A stretch of 64,000 nucleotides of DNA. It comes from Mageeibacillus sp. UBA5770. GTDB lineage: Bacteria > Bacillota_A > Clostridia > Saccharofermentanales > Saccharofermentanaceae. The translations under genes were made by a program, and so were the position numbers. This document shows, piece after piece, positions 17,475-25,890 of the stretch. The notes beneath the pieces were generated by a model, which was given only the letters and a program-made list of their open reading frames with translations, made no database searches and was not told the DNA's origin. Every line of letters starts with the position of its first letter. Position 1 is the first letter of the stretch. The DNA lies in contig DIEQ01000135.1 in NCBI GenBank assembly GCA_002418705.1, positions 14,088 to 78,087 on the forward strand. The letters are read 5' to 3'.

Positions 17475-20129
17475 TTATTTCAGCAGTTCCATACGTTCCA
17501 GGATGTTTTTGTACATTTCCTGATATCGCGCCTGTTTCTCGCGTTCTGCCAGAATTACTTTCTCCGGGGCTTTGCCAACGAATTCCTGATTCGAAAGCTT
17601 GCCTTCCACACGGTCGAGCTCTCTTTTAAGATTGTCTTTTTCCTTGTCAAGGCGCTCAAGTTCTTTTGCAATATCGATCAGGTCTTCAAGCGGAATATAA
17701 ATCTCTCCGCCGCCGAATACAGCAGCTACTGCAGTTGACGGGATGCTGTCTTTGTTATCCCTCACCTCTAAGTCACTGACGCTTGCGAGGCGTTCAAGGA
17801 ATCCCCTGCCGCTGATGAACATGTCAGCAACTGACGCGTCGCCGGTTACCAGAATGATGCTGGCCTTTCTTGAGGGTGCCACGCCCATATTTACACGGAC
17901 ATTACGGATAGCGCGGATTGCATCCATAAGCAGCACCATCTGCTGCTCCTGGGCGGGGAATTCATCGGCAGCATCCGGTTTTGGCCAGTCTGAAACCATG
18001 ATTGAATCAGCACGTGAGCCTATAACCAGATAACTGTATACTTCTTCCGTCAGGAACGGCATGAACGGATGCAGGATCTGCATGGAACGGGCAAGAACAT
18101 CATTCAGGATATACTGTGCTTCCAGGCGAGTCTCAGAGTCTTTGTCATAGAGGCGTGCCTTGGCAATCTCAATGTACCAGTCGCAGTACTCTTCCCACAG
18201 GAAACTGTATATCTTGGATACGGCAACGCCGAATTCAAAACGGTCGAGATTGGCAGTCACTTCAGTGATTACCGTATTCAGGCGGGAAAGAATCCATTTG
18301 TCTTCAATCGTGAACTTCGAGCGGTCAACATTTTCAAAAGAAAGGTCATCCTCACAATTCATAAGGACAAAGCGCATGGCATTCCAGATCTTATTTGTAA
18401 AATTGCGGCCGGACTCAATCTTCTCTTCCTGGAAACGCTGGTCATTACCGGGTGCGTTGCCTGTGACAAGGGCATAACGCAGGGAATCAGCACCATACTT
18501 GTCAACAAGGACAAGCGGATCAATACCATTGCCGAGGGATTTGCTCATTTTTCGTCCCTGTGCATCCCGGATAATACCGTGGATGAGCACATAGTCGAAA
18601 GGCGTTTTATCCATGCAGGCCAGTCCGGAAAAGATCATTCGTGCTACCCAGAAAAATATAATGTCATAACCGGTAACGAGAACACTGGTGGGATACCAGT
18701 AATCGAGCTCTTCAGTCTTTTCGGGCCAGCCGAGCGTAGAAAAAGGCCAGAGAGCAGACGAAAACCATGTATCAAGCGTATCCGGGTCCTGCGTCAGATG
18801 AGTACTGCCGCATTTTTGACATTTTTCGGGAGCAGGTGATGCAACTGTTATTTCGCCGCAGTCTTTGCAGTAATAGGCAGGAATTCTGTGTCCCCACCAC
18901 AGCTGACGTGAAATACACCAGTCACGGATGTTCTCCATCCAGTTGAAGTATGTTTTGTCAAAACGCTCCGGAACAAATTTGGTATCGCCATTTCTGACAG
19001 CCTCTAGCGCCGGTTCTGCAAGAGGCTTCATACGAACGAACCACTGGAATGATACGCGCGGCTCAACTGTTGTCTTGCAGCGGTAGCAGGTTCCGACATT
19101 GTGCTTATGAGGTTCCGTTTTAAGGAGAAGTCCCTGTTCGACTAAATCGGCAACGATTCTTTTTCTCGCTTCATAGCGGTCGAGGCCTGCATATACACCT
19201 GCGTTCTGATTCATGTGAGCATCTTCGGTCATGACGGACACAACCGGAAGATTATGACGCAGCCCGACTTCAAAGTCGTTCGGGTCATGTGCCGGTGTGA
19301 TCTTAACGACACCGGTTCCAAAATCTTTCTCGACATATGTATCCGCGACAATCGGAATTTCTTTCCAGACAAGCGGAAGAATAACCGTCTTTCCGATCAG
19401 GTGAGAGTAACGCTCATCTTCCGGATGGACCGCAACAGCCGTATCTCCAAGAAGCGTCTCAGGTCTTGTCGTAGCGAGAATAAGCTCTCCCGTACCGTCA
19501 GCAAGCGGATATTTAAGATGCCAGAAAAAACCATCCTGCTCCTCAAACTCAACTTCAGCATCTGAAATGGAAGTCAGGCAATGCGGGCACCAGTTAATGA
19601 TTCTTTCACCGCGGTAGATCAACCCCTGGTTATAATAACGGATGAATACTTCGGTTACAGCGTCGGACAGACCTTCGTCCATCGTGAAGCGTTCTCTTTC
19701 CCAGTCGCAGGAAGACCCTAACCGTTTGAGCTGTTCGACGATCCGGCTGCCGTACTGTTCACGCCATTCCCATGCACGCAGAAGAAATTTCTCACGGCCG
19801 ATGTCATCCTTGGTTATGCCTTCTTTTTTCATGGCTTCTACGATTTTTGCTTCTGTGGCGATAGCCGCATGATCCGTACCGGGAAGCCAAAGCGCGGCAA
19901 ACCCCTGCATGCGCTTATAACGCGTCAGAATGTCCTGGAGTGTATTGTCGAGAGCGTGTCCCATATGAAGCTGCCCGGTAATATTCGGAGGAGGCATAAC
20001 AATGCAAAAAGGCTTTTTATCCGGATCCGGGACAGCATGGAAATATCCCTTTCCCTGCCAGTCGGCATACATTCGTGCTTCTGCCTCAGCCGGCTCAAAT
20101 GCCTTATTTATGTTGTCTACTCGTGCCAT
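17475..20129 (-). CDS. valS: Valyl-tRNA synthetase
   Basis: Class I aminoacyl-tRNA synthetase charging tRNA-Val, 884 residues. The HIGH motif appears as PPPNITGQLHMGHAL (about residue 50), the KMSKS loop as GRKMSKSLGN (about 525), and the C-terminal coiled coil typical of ValRS as the Lys/Glu/Leu-rich end (about 815-880). The editing CP1 domain includes ATTRPETLLGDTAV. A zinc-type cluster CKDCGEITV...CQKCGS is present. Only 57 bases separate it from the upstream acyl-CoA synthetase gene; no T-box leader is present, which is notable for a Firmicute tRNA-synthetase gene. It is likely read from the XRE promoter at 22494 or a weak local one. Confidence 0.97.
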   Translation of the reverse strand: MARVDNINKAFEPAEAEARMYADWQGKGYFHAVPDPDKKPFCIVMPPPNITGQLHMGHALDNTLQDILTRYKRMQGFAALWLPGTDHAAIATEAKIVEAMKKEGITKDDIGREKFLLRAWEWREQYGSRIVEQLKRLGSSCDWERERFTMDEGLSDAVTEVFIRYYNQGLIYRGERIINWCPHCLTSISDAEVEFEEQDGFFWHLKYPLADGTGELILATTRPETLLGDTAVAVHPEDERYSHLIGKTVILPLVWKEIPIVADTYVEKDFGTGVVKITPAHDPNDFEVGLRHNLPVVSVMTEDAHMNQNAGVYAGLDRYEARKRIVADLVEQGLLLKTEPHKHNVGTCYRCKTTVEPRVSFQWFVRMKPLAEPALEAVRNGDTKFVPERFDKTYFNWMENIRDWCISRQLWWGHRIPAYYCKDCGEITVASPAPEKCQKCGSTHLTQDPDTLDTWFSSALWPFSTLGWPEKTEELDYWYPTSVLVTGYDIIFFWVARMIFSGLACMDKTPFDYVLIHGIIRDAQGRKMSKSLGNGIDPLVLVDKYGADSLRYALVTGNAPGNDQRFQEEKIESGRNFTNKIWNAMRFVLMNCEDDLSFENVDRSKFTIEDKWILSRLNTVITEVTANLDRFEFGVAVSKIYSFLWEEYCDWYIEIAKARLYDKDSETRLEAQYILNDVLARSMQILHPFMPFLTEEVYSYLVIGSRADSIMVSDWPKPDAADEFPAQEQQMVLLMDAIRAIRNVRVNMGVAPSRKASIILVTGDASVADMFISGRGFLERLASVSDLEVRDNKDSIPSTAVAAVFGGGEIYIPLEDLIDIAKELERLDKEKDNLKRELDRVEGKLSNQEFVGKAPEKVILAEREKQARYQEMYKNILERMELLK

Positions 20130-20186
20130 TCTTATACCCTCCAGGTCTTATTCACTGCAATATTTTATTATTATAAAACAAGTTCA

Positions 20187-21878
20187 TCAGGAATTCTTGC
20201 CGCTGTCTTTTTCGCGTATCTCGACTCGGCGGATTTTCCCGCTGATTGTCTTTGGAAGCTCCTCGACATATTCGATGATTCTTGGATATTTGTAAGGTGC
20301 AGTCACGTGCTTTACATAATTCTGCAGTTCCTTTGTCAGTTCCGGGGAACCGGTGTAGCCTTTGCAGAGAACGACGGTAGCCTTGACGGCAAATCCGCGC
20401 TCCGGATCGGGAACACCCGTTACGGCGCACTCCATGACAGCTTTATGCTCCATAAGCGCACTCTCAACTTCAAAGGGGCCGATACGATATCCTGAGCTCT
20501 TGATAACATCATCCGTTCTGCCCACATACCAGAGGAATCCCATTTCGTCACGGTACGCCGTATCTCCGGTGTGATAAAGTCCGTCATGCCATGCGCGCTC
20601 GGTTGCCGCTTCATCCTGATAGTATCCGCAATACAGTCCAAGCGGCTTGCCGCCGACACCTGCATCCGTACGAATACAGATCTCCCCGGTAACACCGGAT
20701 GCGATTTCTGTGCCATCCTCGTCGGCGATCACAATACTGTATCCAGGCGCAGACAGGCCCATCGAGCCTAATCGGGGCTGCATCCACGGGAAAAGAGTCG
20801 AGCACACAAGCGTCGTCTCTGTCTGCCCAAAACCCTCAAAAACCTTAAGTCCGGTGTTTTTCAGCCACTGGCTGTACACTTCCGGGTTCAGAGCCTCGCC
20901 GGCAGTTGTGCAGTGACGCAGGGATGACATGTTATAAGGTGAAAAATCTTCCTTAATCATGAAGCGGTACATGGTTGGCGGTGCACAGAATGTTGTTATC
21001 CTATACTTTGAAATTTTCTCCAAAATATCCGCGGCTTGGAATTTCTCGAAATCATATGTGAAAACAGCCGTTTCACCGAGCCACTGACCATACATTTTAC
21101 CCCAGAGGGATTTAAGCCAGCCAGTATCGGAAATCGTAAAGTGAATGCCGCCGTCTTCGACGCGATGCCAGAATACACCGGTCATCAGATGGCCGAGGGG
21201 ATATGAAAAATCATGCAGAACCATTTTGGGATACCCTGTGGTCCCGGATGAAAAAGACATGATCATCGGATCAGTAACTTTTGTGTCTGCATATCCGCAA
21301 GGTCTTGCCCAGACATCGCTCTGCGCTTCGAGTGCTGTATCAAAGTCAATCCAGCCGGGTACTTTTTTGCCGCGTGTGACAGCACGGATCTGAAGTGTCT
21401 CATATTCTCCGAGCGCTTCATCAACATGTTCCGTACAGTCAGAATCGCCCGTCATGACGAGCATCTTAATCTTGCCGGCATTCATCCGGTAAATATAATC
21501 CTTCGCCATCAGAAGATGAGTTGCCTGCACAGCGATCGCCCCGATTTTATGGAGGCCCATCATACAGTACCAGAATTCATACCCGCGTTTCAGAACGAGC
21601 ATGACCAGATCGCCCTTTTTGATACCCTGGGAAGTAAAGAAATTCGCCGCTTTATTGGATAGTCTGGACATTTCACCAAAAGTAAAACGTCTCTCGTTTC
21701 CTTCATTTGAGACCCAAAACATGCAGAGCTTATCCGGAGAACGCTCGGCAAGAACATCGAGAACATCATATGCAAAGTTAAATGAATCCGGGTATGTAAC
21801 TTTATAATTTTTCTGCAGATCCTCGAGGGTCGCAAAATTATCCCTGTGTCTTCCGATAAACTGTTCATATATTGGCAT
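20187..21878 (-). CDS. AMP-forming acyl-CoA synthetase
   Basis: ANL-superfamily enzyme activating a carboxylic acid to its CoA thioester with ATP. From ATG 21878 (MPIYEQFIGRHRDN) it is 563 residues; AAGGAGA lies upstream, and the frame open to 21902 would overlap the regulator gene. The P-loop is MSFSSGTTGYPKMV (about residue 190), followed by FGQTETT, TGD and the hinge RTDDVIKSSGYRIGPFEVE. The catalytic lysine lies in KTISGKIRR near the C-terminus. It starts right after the stop of an XRE-cupin regulator, a recurrent pairing that implies substrate-responsive control. The closest recognisable type is medium-chain/acetyl-CoA-synthetase-like; the substrate is unknown. Confidence 0.88.
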   Translation of the reverse strand: MPIYEQFIGRHRDNFATLEDLQKNYKVTYPDSFNFAYDVLDVLAERSPDKLCMFWVSNEGNERRFTFGEMSRLSNKAANFFTSQGIKKGDLVMLVLKRGYEFWYCMMGLHKIGAIAVQATHLLMAKDYIYRMNAGKIKMLVMTGDSDCTEHVDEALGEYETLQIRAVTRGKKVPGWIDFDTALEAQSDVWARPCGYADTKVTDPMIMSFSSGTTGYPKMVLHDFSYPLGHLMTGVFWHRVEDGGIHFTISDTGWLKSLWGKMYGQWLGETAVFTYDFEKFQAADILEKISKYRITTFCAPPTMYRFMIKEDFSPYNMSSLRHCTTAGEALNPEVYSQWLKNTGLKVFEGFGQTETTLVCSTLFPWMQPRLGSMGLSAPGYSIVIADEDGTEIASGVTGEICIRTDAGVGGKPLGLYCGYYQDEAATERAWHDGLYHTGDTAYRDEMGFLWYVGRTDDVIKSSGYRIGPFEVESALMEHKAVMECAVTGVPDPERGFAVKATVVLCKGYTGSPELTKELQNYVKHVTAPYKYPRIIEYVEELPKTISGKIRRVEIREKDSGKNS

Positions 21879-21879
21879 A

Positions 21880-22443
21880 TTACTTCTCCTTCTTGATGAC
21901 AACCGCTAAAAACTTGCAGGGTTTGCCCAAATCAGCTTTCATGGCGTGCGGAATTCCTGAATCAAAATAAATACTGTCACCTTCGGATAATTCATATGAA
22001 ATTTCCCCGATATAGAAGATCATCTGCCCTTCAACAACATAATTAAACTCTTGTCCGTCATGCGCGTGCAGAACAGGCACAGCGTTGTCCTTAGGTTCAA
22101 CCGTGACCATAAACGGCTCTGCCATTTTGTGACGGAATGTAAAGGCCAGGTGTTTGTAATCATAATTAGCTCTGCGGCGAACCTCAAACCCACCGCCTTT
22201 TTTTACCATGCTGCATGTTGAAAGCTTGGGGGAATCACCGCTCATAAGGTCGAGTACATCCACACCAAGCGCATTGGCTGCATTATACAAAAATGAAAAC
22301 GAGAAATCTTTCTCTCCCTTTTCATAGGAAATGTAATCTTCCAGACTTGTCTCACACTTCTCGGCCATCGTTTCCTGTGTTAATTCTTCAATTTCGCGCA
22401 GCGCTTTAATTCGCTCGCCCATTTCCTGCAGTTGATCTGTCAT
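21880..22443 (-). CDS. XRE-family regulator with C-terminal cupin domain
   Basis: A 187-residue regulator: a lambda-repressor-type helix-turn-helix at residues ~8-65 (ELTQETMAEKCETSLEDYISYEKG) and a cupin-2 barrel at ~115-180 (HAHDGQEFNYVVEGQM; GDSIYFDSGIPHAM). In this family the cupin senses a small ligand. The start at 22443 (MTDQLQEMGERIK) has AGGAGG upstream. A near-consensus promoter lies 50 bases upstream with a small palindrome at the start site, which could allow autoregulation. It is one base from the acyl-CoA synthetase gene, its likely target and operon partner. Confidence 0.88.
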   Translation of the reverse strand: MTDQLQEMGERIKALREIEELTQETMAEKCETSLEDYISYEKGEKDFSFSFLYNAANALGVDVLDLMSGDSPKLSTCSMVKKGGGFEVRRRANYDYKHLAFTFRHKMAEPFMVTVEPKDNAVPVLHAHDGQEFNYVVEGQMIFYIGEISYELSEGDSIYFDSGIPHAMKADLGKPCKFLAVVIKKEK

Positions 22444-22474
22444 AAGCCTACCTCCTGCCAATTTTAAAATATAC

Positions 22475-22485
22475 TGCATTTTGCA
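22475..22485. promoter_or_regulatory. Small palindrome at the predicted start site
   Basis: TGCATTTTGCA is an inverted repeat just downstream of the -10 box of the XRE-cupin promoter, where a self-repressor would bind. It is short, and the assignment is inference. Confidence 0.3.
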
Positions 22486-22493
22486 TGACTCTA

Positions 22494-22522
22494 ATAATAG
22501 GTAAGCGGGGAAAGCCTGTCAA
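22494..22522 (-). promoter_or_regulatory. Sigma-70-type promoter of the XRE/acyl-CoA synthetase operon
   Basis: TTGACA (22522-22517), a 17-base spacer and TATTAT (22499-22494) on the minus strand: a consensus -35 and a 5/6 -10 box. The predicted leader is about 45 bases to the XRE ATG at 22443. It is the best promoter in the window and may also serve valS further downstream. Confidence 0.8.
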
Positions 22523-22628
22523 CCGAACAAGAGCAATCCGCATGCTTTATACCTTTTTTGGATCATAAAAACACCTGTTTTGTATCATTTAAAAGTAGGA
22601 TTTAACAGTTCTTTCATATTACTGCTGC

Positions 22629-22664
22629 TAAAAAAATACTCCCTCTGCTTTTCAGCGGAGAGAG
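22629..22664 (-). terminator. Terminator after the Dabb gene
   Basis: On the minus strand an imperfect stem with CTCTC pairing GGGAG and CTG pairing CAG (22662-22639) is followed by TATTTTTTT. It lies about 60 bases after the Dabb stop and separates the clpX-proximal genes from the XRE operon. Confidence 0.7.
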
Positions 22665-22722
22665 CAGGAAATCCGGATGGTCAATTTATTCTCGAATTCC
22701 GATATGATGTCACTGCAGGAAT

Positions 22723-23025
22723 TCAGATTTCATAGTCGATGGAAGCCCTCAGGCTGATTACCGTTGCAACAAAGCGGCCAAACTTCACGTGCTCGGGGTG
22801 AATGACATAGGCCTGAAGATCCTCCAGACTGTCAAAAGTTGAGATCAGTGCAACATCCAGATTTTTATCGGTGGGGTTGATATTGCGAACAACGGAAAGA
22901 CTCTTAATCTGGGGAATGAGCGCAGGAAGTTCGTTAAGTCCGTCCCTAATCAGTTCAAAATTCTCGTCCTTGTCCTTACCGTTGGCCTCTTCAAAAAGTT
23001 TCCATAATACTACGTGCTGAATCAT
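22723..23025 (-). CDS. Dabb (stress-responsive A/B barrel) family protein
   Basis: A 100-residue ferredoxin-like dimeric barrel protein. It opens MIQHVVLWKL, has VVRNINPTD and DVALISTFDSLEDLQAYVIH and ends near ASIDYE, all typical of Dabb proteins. The start at 23025 was chosen for GAGGAGG seven bases upstream, a site that overlaps the stop of the ROK kinase gene. The biochemical role is unknown in most members. It is the last gene of the run that begins with the small membrane protein at 24357. Confidence 0.82.
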   Translation of the reverse strand: MIQHVVLWKLFEEANGKDKDENFELIRDGLNELPALIPQIKSLSVVRNINPTDKNLDVALISTFDSLEDLQAYVIHPEHVKFGRFVATVISLRASIDYEI

Positions 23026-23036
23026 GCTGTGCCTCC

Positions 23037-23999
23037 TCATTTCTTTTTGTGTTCATCTATCAGGGCTAATGCACCGTACAGTATTGCATCATCGTTCAGT
23101 TCAGACCTGGCAAATTTGACGGAACTTCGAATCGAAGGCAAACAATATGCATCAATCTGATCCACGATTTTCTCAAGGAACACATCCCCGAGTGCCTCCA
23201 TAACGCCTCCGCCAAATACGATCATCTGCGGGCTGAAGATGTTGACAAGCGATCCGCTGGCTACTGCAAGATAATGGCATGCACGGTCGATCGCTTCAAG
23301 CATGACATCATCATCGGCCTCGTAGGCAGCCTTCATAATCTTACTTTTAAAAACACCGTCTGAGATGGCGTCCTCCATCATCGTACTGCGTCCGCGCTGT
23401 ATCTGCTGACGGATATAATCCGTCATTCCGAGCTTGCTCGAAAACGCCTCCAGGCAGCCTCTCTGCCCGCAATTGCAGCGGGGTCCCTCGGTGTTGAGGA
23501 TCATATGTCCCAATTCGGCACCCTTGCAGTCATGTCCGGTGTAAAGCTTCCCGTCGAGGATCAGTCCGCCGCCCATGCCGGTTCCGATAAACAAACCGAC
23601 AACCTGAGTCAGGCCTTTGGCTGCACCGTACTTCCATTCACCGAAAACACCTATATTCACATCATTTCCGATATAGAAGGGCGTATGGAACCGTTCTTCA
23701 AGAATTCGCTTAATCTCATAATTCTGCCACGGAAGGTTAGGAGCAAAAAGCACAACGCCCGTATCCTGGTTAATAACGCCCGGGGCACCGGCAGAAATCG
23801 CACTCACTTCATCAAGTGTAATACCATAGCCCGTCAGAAGTTCATCAACGACACTGGCAATGGTATCTTCCACATTTTGGATGCCTTCCCTGGCCTTTGT
23901 CTTTTTTTTAAGCCGAAAAACAATTTCCCTCTTCTCATCAAATATAGCACCGAGAACCTTCGTGCCTCCGATATCAAGGCATACAGAATATTTTCCCAT
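23037..23999 (-). CDS. ROK-family sugar kinase (glucokinase-like)
   Basis: A 320-residue cytoplasmic kinase expected to phosphorylate glucose or another hexose with ATP. The N-terminal phosphate-binding segment is CLDIGGTKVLGAIFDEK; IGNDVNIGVFGEW carries the catalytic Asp; GTGMGGGLILDG and the zinc-binding CNCGQRGCLEA (about residue 175) are ROK signatures. No N-terminal helix-turn-helix is present, so it is an enzyme rather than a ROK repressor. One base separates its ATG from the stop of the upstream membrane protein, and its stop overlaps the Dabb ribosome site. The exact sugar is not decidable. Confidence 0.9.
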   Translation of the reverse strand: MGKYSVCLDIGGTKVLGAIFDEKREIVFRLKKKTKAREGIQNVEDTIASVVDELLTGYGITLDEVSAISAGAPGVINQDTGVVLFAPNLPWQNYEIKRILEERFHTPFYIGNDVNIGVFGEWKYGAAKGLTQVVGLFIGTGMGGGLILDGKLYTGHDCKGAELGHMILNTEGPRCNCGQRGCLEAFSSKLGMTDYIRQQIQRGRSTMMEDAISDGVFKSKIMKAAYEADDDVMLEAIDRACHYLAVASGSLVNIFSPQMIVFGGGVMEALGDVFLEKIVDQIDAYCLPSIRSSVKFARSELNDDAILYGALALIDEHKKK

Positions 24000-24000
24000 G

Positions 24001-24357
24001 TCAATCCTCCCTGCTGGCTTTCAGCTTATCATATAAGTCGTAAAGCTTCTGAACTCCATTTTCCAGATGATAATAGTGAAATATGTAAGGAACCAGCAAT
24101 ACCAGAAATAAGACAAACAGGGCAATGACAGGCCAAAAGTACGTGACAAGAAAAAGGGCCATACTGGCAAAAGTAAGTGCAGCAAATAAGAGAGTTACGA
24201 GCAGGTGTATGAGACGTTCGTGCTGAAAAAAGAGAATCCACTCCCAAAGGGAGCAGATCTCCTTGTCCAAAAGCTCTTTTGCAATAATTTCTCCCGCAGA
24301 AGATTTCTCCAAAAGCCCCTTGATATATGTAATTTTCTGAGTGAGCCGGTCTGCCAT
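24001..24357 (-). CDS. Small two-helix membrane protein, unknown
   Basis: A 118-residue protein I do not recognise. The soluble N-terminal half contains KSLLEK-type charged segments and EIIAKELLDKEICSLWEWI, then two close membrane helices (about 55-75 and 79-97), then a charged C-terminal helix. The start at ATG 24357 (MADRLTQK) is preferred because GGAGA lies eight bases upstream; the frame opens with TTG at 24372. It is tightly coupled to the ROK kinase gene downstream. Confidence 0.65.
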   Translation of the reverse strand: MADRLTQKITYIKGLLEKSSAGEIIAKELLDKEICSLWEWILFFQHERLIHLLVTLLFAALTFASMALFLVTYFWPVIALFVLFLVLLVPYIFHYYHLENGVQKLYDLYDKLKASRED

Positions 24358-24434
24358 CCGGATATTCTCCAATCTCCGCCGGATACCTTACGGTACGGCA
24401 GTCAGGGGAAGCAGCGCAGCATATCACCTGACAG

Positions 24435-25766
24435 TCAGGCTCCGATATCCTCAGGTGTTGTGCGGGTACGCTTCTTACTCTTGCTGCCGATAACGAGTTC
24501 CGGCGGCTTTCTGTCGACAACGCTTTCCTTAGTGATTATACACTTTTCGATATCCTTCCTCGAAGGAATCTCATACATGATGTCCAGCATGATTTCTTCA
24601 AGAATGGCACGCAGGCCTCTTGCACCCGTGTTGCGCTCGATGGACTGTGCAGCTATTGCCTCAACAGCCTCATCCGTAAACTCGAGTTCAACGCCGTCCA
24701 TGTTGAGAATCTTCCAGTACTGCTTCAGAAGAGCATTCTTAGGCTCTCTGAGGACGCGGACCATGGCTTCCTTGTTGAGGCCTTCAAGTGTGACGGAAAC
24801 CGGCACACGACCGACAAATTCGGGAATGAGGCCAAATTTGAGAAGATCCTGCGGCATGAGGTATTTGAGAAGCTCGCCGTTCTTTCTGTCCTTCTTGGTA
24901 TGAACATCCGCACCGAAGCCAAAAGACTTCTGTCCGACACGATCCTCGATAATTTTTTCAAGGCCGTCAAAGGCACCACCGCAGATAAAGAGAATGTTGG
25001 TCGTATCTATCTGGATAAATTCCTGATGAGGATGCTTTCTTCCTCCCTGGGGCGGAACATTGGCAACCGTACTCTCAAGAATTTTCAGGAGAGCCTGCTG
25101 TACGCCTTCTCCGCTGACATCCCTTGTAATGGACGGGTTCTCAGATTTTCTGGTTATCTTGTCAATCTCATCAATATAGATGATTCCGCGCTGAGCCTGC
25201 TCAATGTCAAAGTCGGCATTCTGCAGAAGCTTGAGAAGAATATTCTCAACGTCTTCTCCGACATAACCGGCCTCAGTCAGTGCAGTTGCATCTGCAACGG
25301 CAAAAGGCACATGAAGGACCTTCGCGAGTGTCTGGGCAAGAAGCGTCTTGCCGCAGCCGGTCGGTCCGATCATAAGGATATTGCTTTTGGTCAGCTCGAT
25401 GTCATCATTTTTAGCCTGTTTTGAAAAAACGCGTTTGTAGTGATTGTAGACTGCGACGGATAAAGCTTTTTTTGCGTGTTCCTGACCGATAACATACTGG
25501 TCGAGAGAATTTTTAAGTTCTGCCGGAGTCGGCACATGATCCATCTTAATATCTTTGCGGCCGGGTGTGACGAAATCATCATCCTCCGCCAGAAGTGAGT
25601 CACACAGATTAATGCACTCATTGCAAATATATACGGAAGGACCTGCGAAAAGTCTTGCAACTTCATGCTCGGTCTTCCCGCAAAAAGAACACCTTACAAT
25701 AGGCGGTTTACTGTCAGTCGATTTAAGTCTTTTGTCCTGCTTGTTTTTATCATCATTTTCTGTCAT
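24435..25766 (-). CDS. clpX: ATP-dependent Clp protease ATP-binding subunit ClpX
   Basis: AAA+ unfoldase that feeds substrates to ClpP, 443 residues. The N-terminal zinc domain has two CxxC pairs (CSFCGKT and ICNECINLC, about residues 27-53). Walker A is GPTGCGKT (about 135), Walker [10 protein letters not shown], then pore-region and sensor segments [13 protein letters not shown] and [20 protein letters not shown] precedes the ATG at 25766. It lies 125 bases downstream of tig, but clpP, which usually lies between tig and clpX in Clostridia, is absent here. The tig terminator stands 33 bases before its start. Confidence 0.97.
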   Translation of the reverse strand: MTENDDKNKQDKRLKSTDSKPPIVRCSFCGKTEHEVARLFAGPSVYICNECINLCDSLLAEDDDFVTPGRKDIKMDHVPTPAELKNSLDQYVIGQEHAKKALSVAVYNHYKRVFSKQAKNDDIELTKSNILMIGPTGCGKTLLAQTLAKVLHVPFAVADATALTEAGYVGEDVENILLKLLQNADFDIEQAQRGIIYIDEIDKITRKSENPSITRDVSGEGVQQALLKILESTVANVPPQGGRKHPHQEFIQIDTTNILFICGGAFDGLEKIIEDRVGQKSFGFGADVHTKKDRKNGELLKYLMPQDLLKFGLIPEFVGRVPVSVTLEGLNKEAMVRVLREPKNALLKQYWKILNMDGVELEFTDEAVEAIAAQSIERNTGARGLRAILEEIMLDIMYEIPSRKDIEKCIITKESVVDRKPPELVIGSKSKKRTRTTPEDIGA

Positions 25767-25798
25767 AGAAATCTCCTTGCTTTTTCAGATACAACAAA

Positions 25799-25821
25799 CG
25801 AGGCTTCAAAGTGAAGCCTCG
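25799..25821 (-). terminator. Terminator between tig and clpX
   Basis: A perfect 9-bp stem (CGAGGCTTC with GAAGCCTCG) and a 5-base loop, followed on the minus strand by TTTGTTGT. Between tig and the stem another inverted repeat (GCTACT...AGTAGC, on the minus strand) is present. It probably gives partial read-through into clpX. Confidence 0.7.
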
Positions 25822-25890
25822 CAGATTGCCTGCTACTAACATGGTAACCGAAGTAGCGGTCGGGTTCAATCATGTAATACTAACAATTTA

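Noticed and set aside
20130..20186. Possible T-box upstream of valS
   Set aside because: Only 57 bases separate the genes, with no specifier loop, T-box sequence or terminator.
25822..25890. A segment after tig with GGTCGGGTTCAATCA, resembling a tRNA T-loop
   Set aside because: The sequence cannot form an acceptor stem, D-arm and anticodon arm of tRNA size; it is read as part of the tig 3' region with a simple hairpin.
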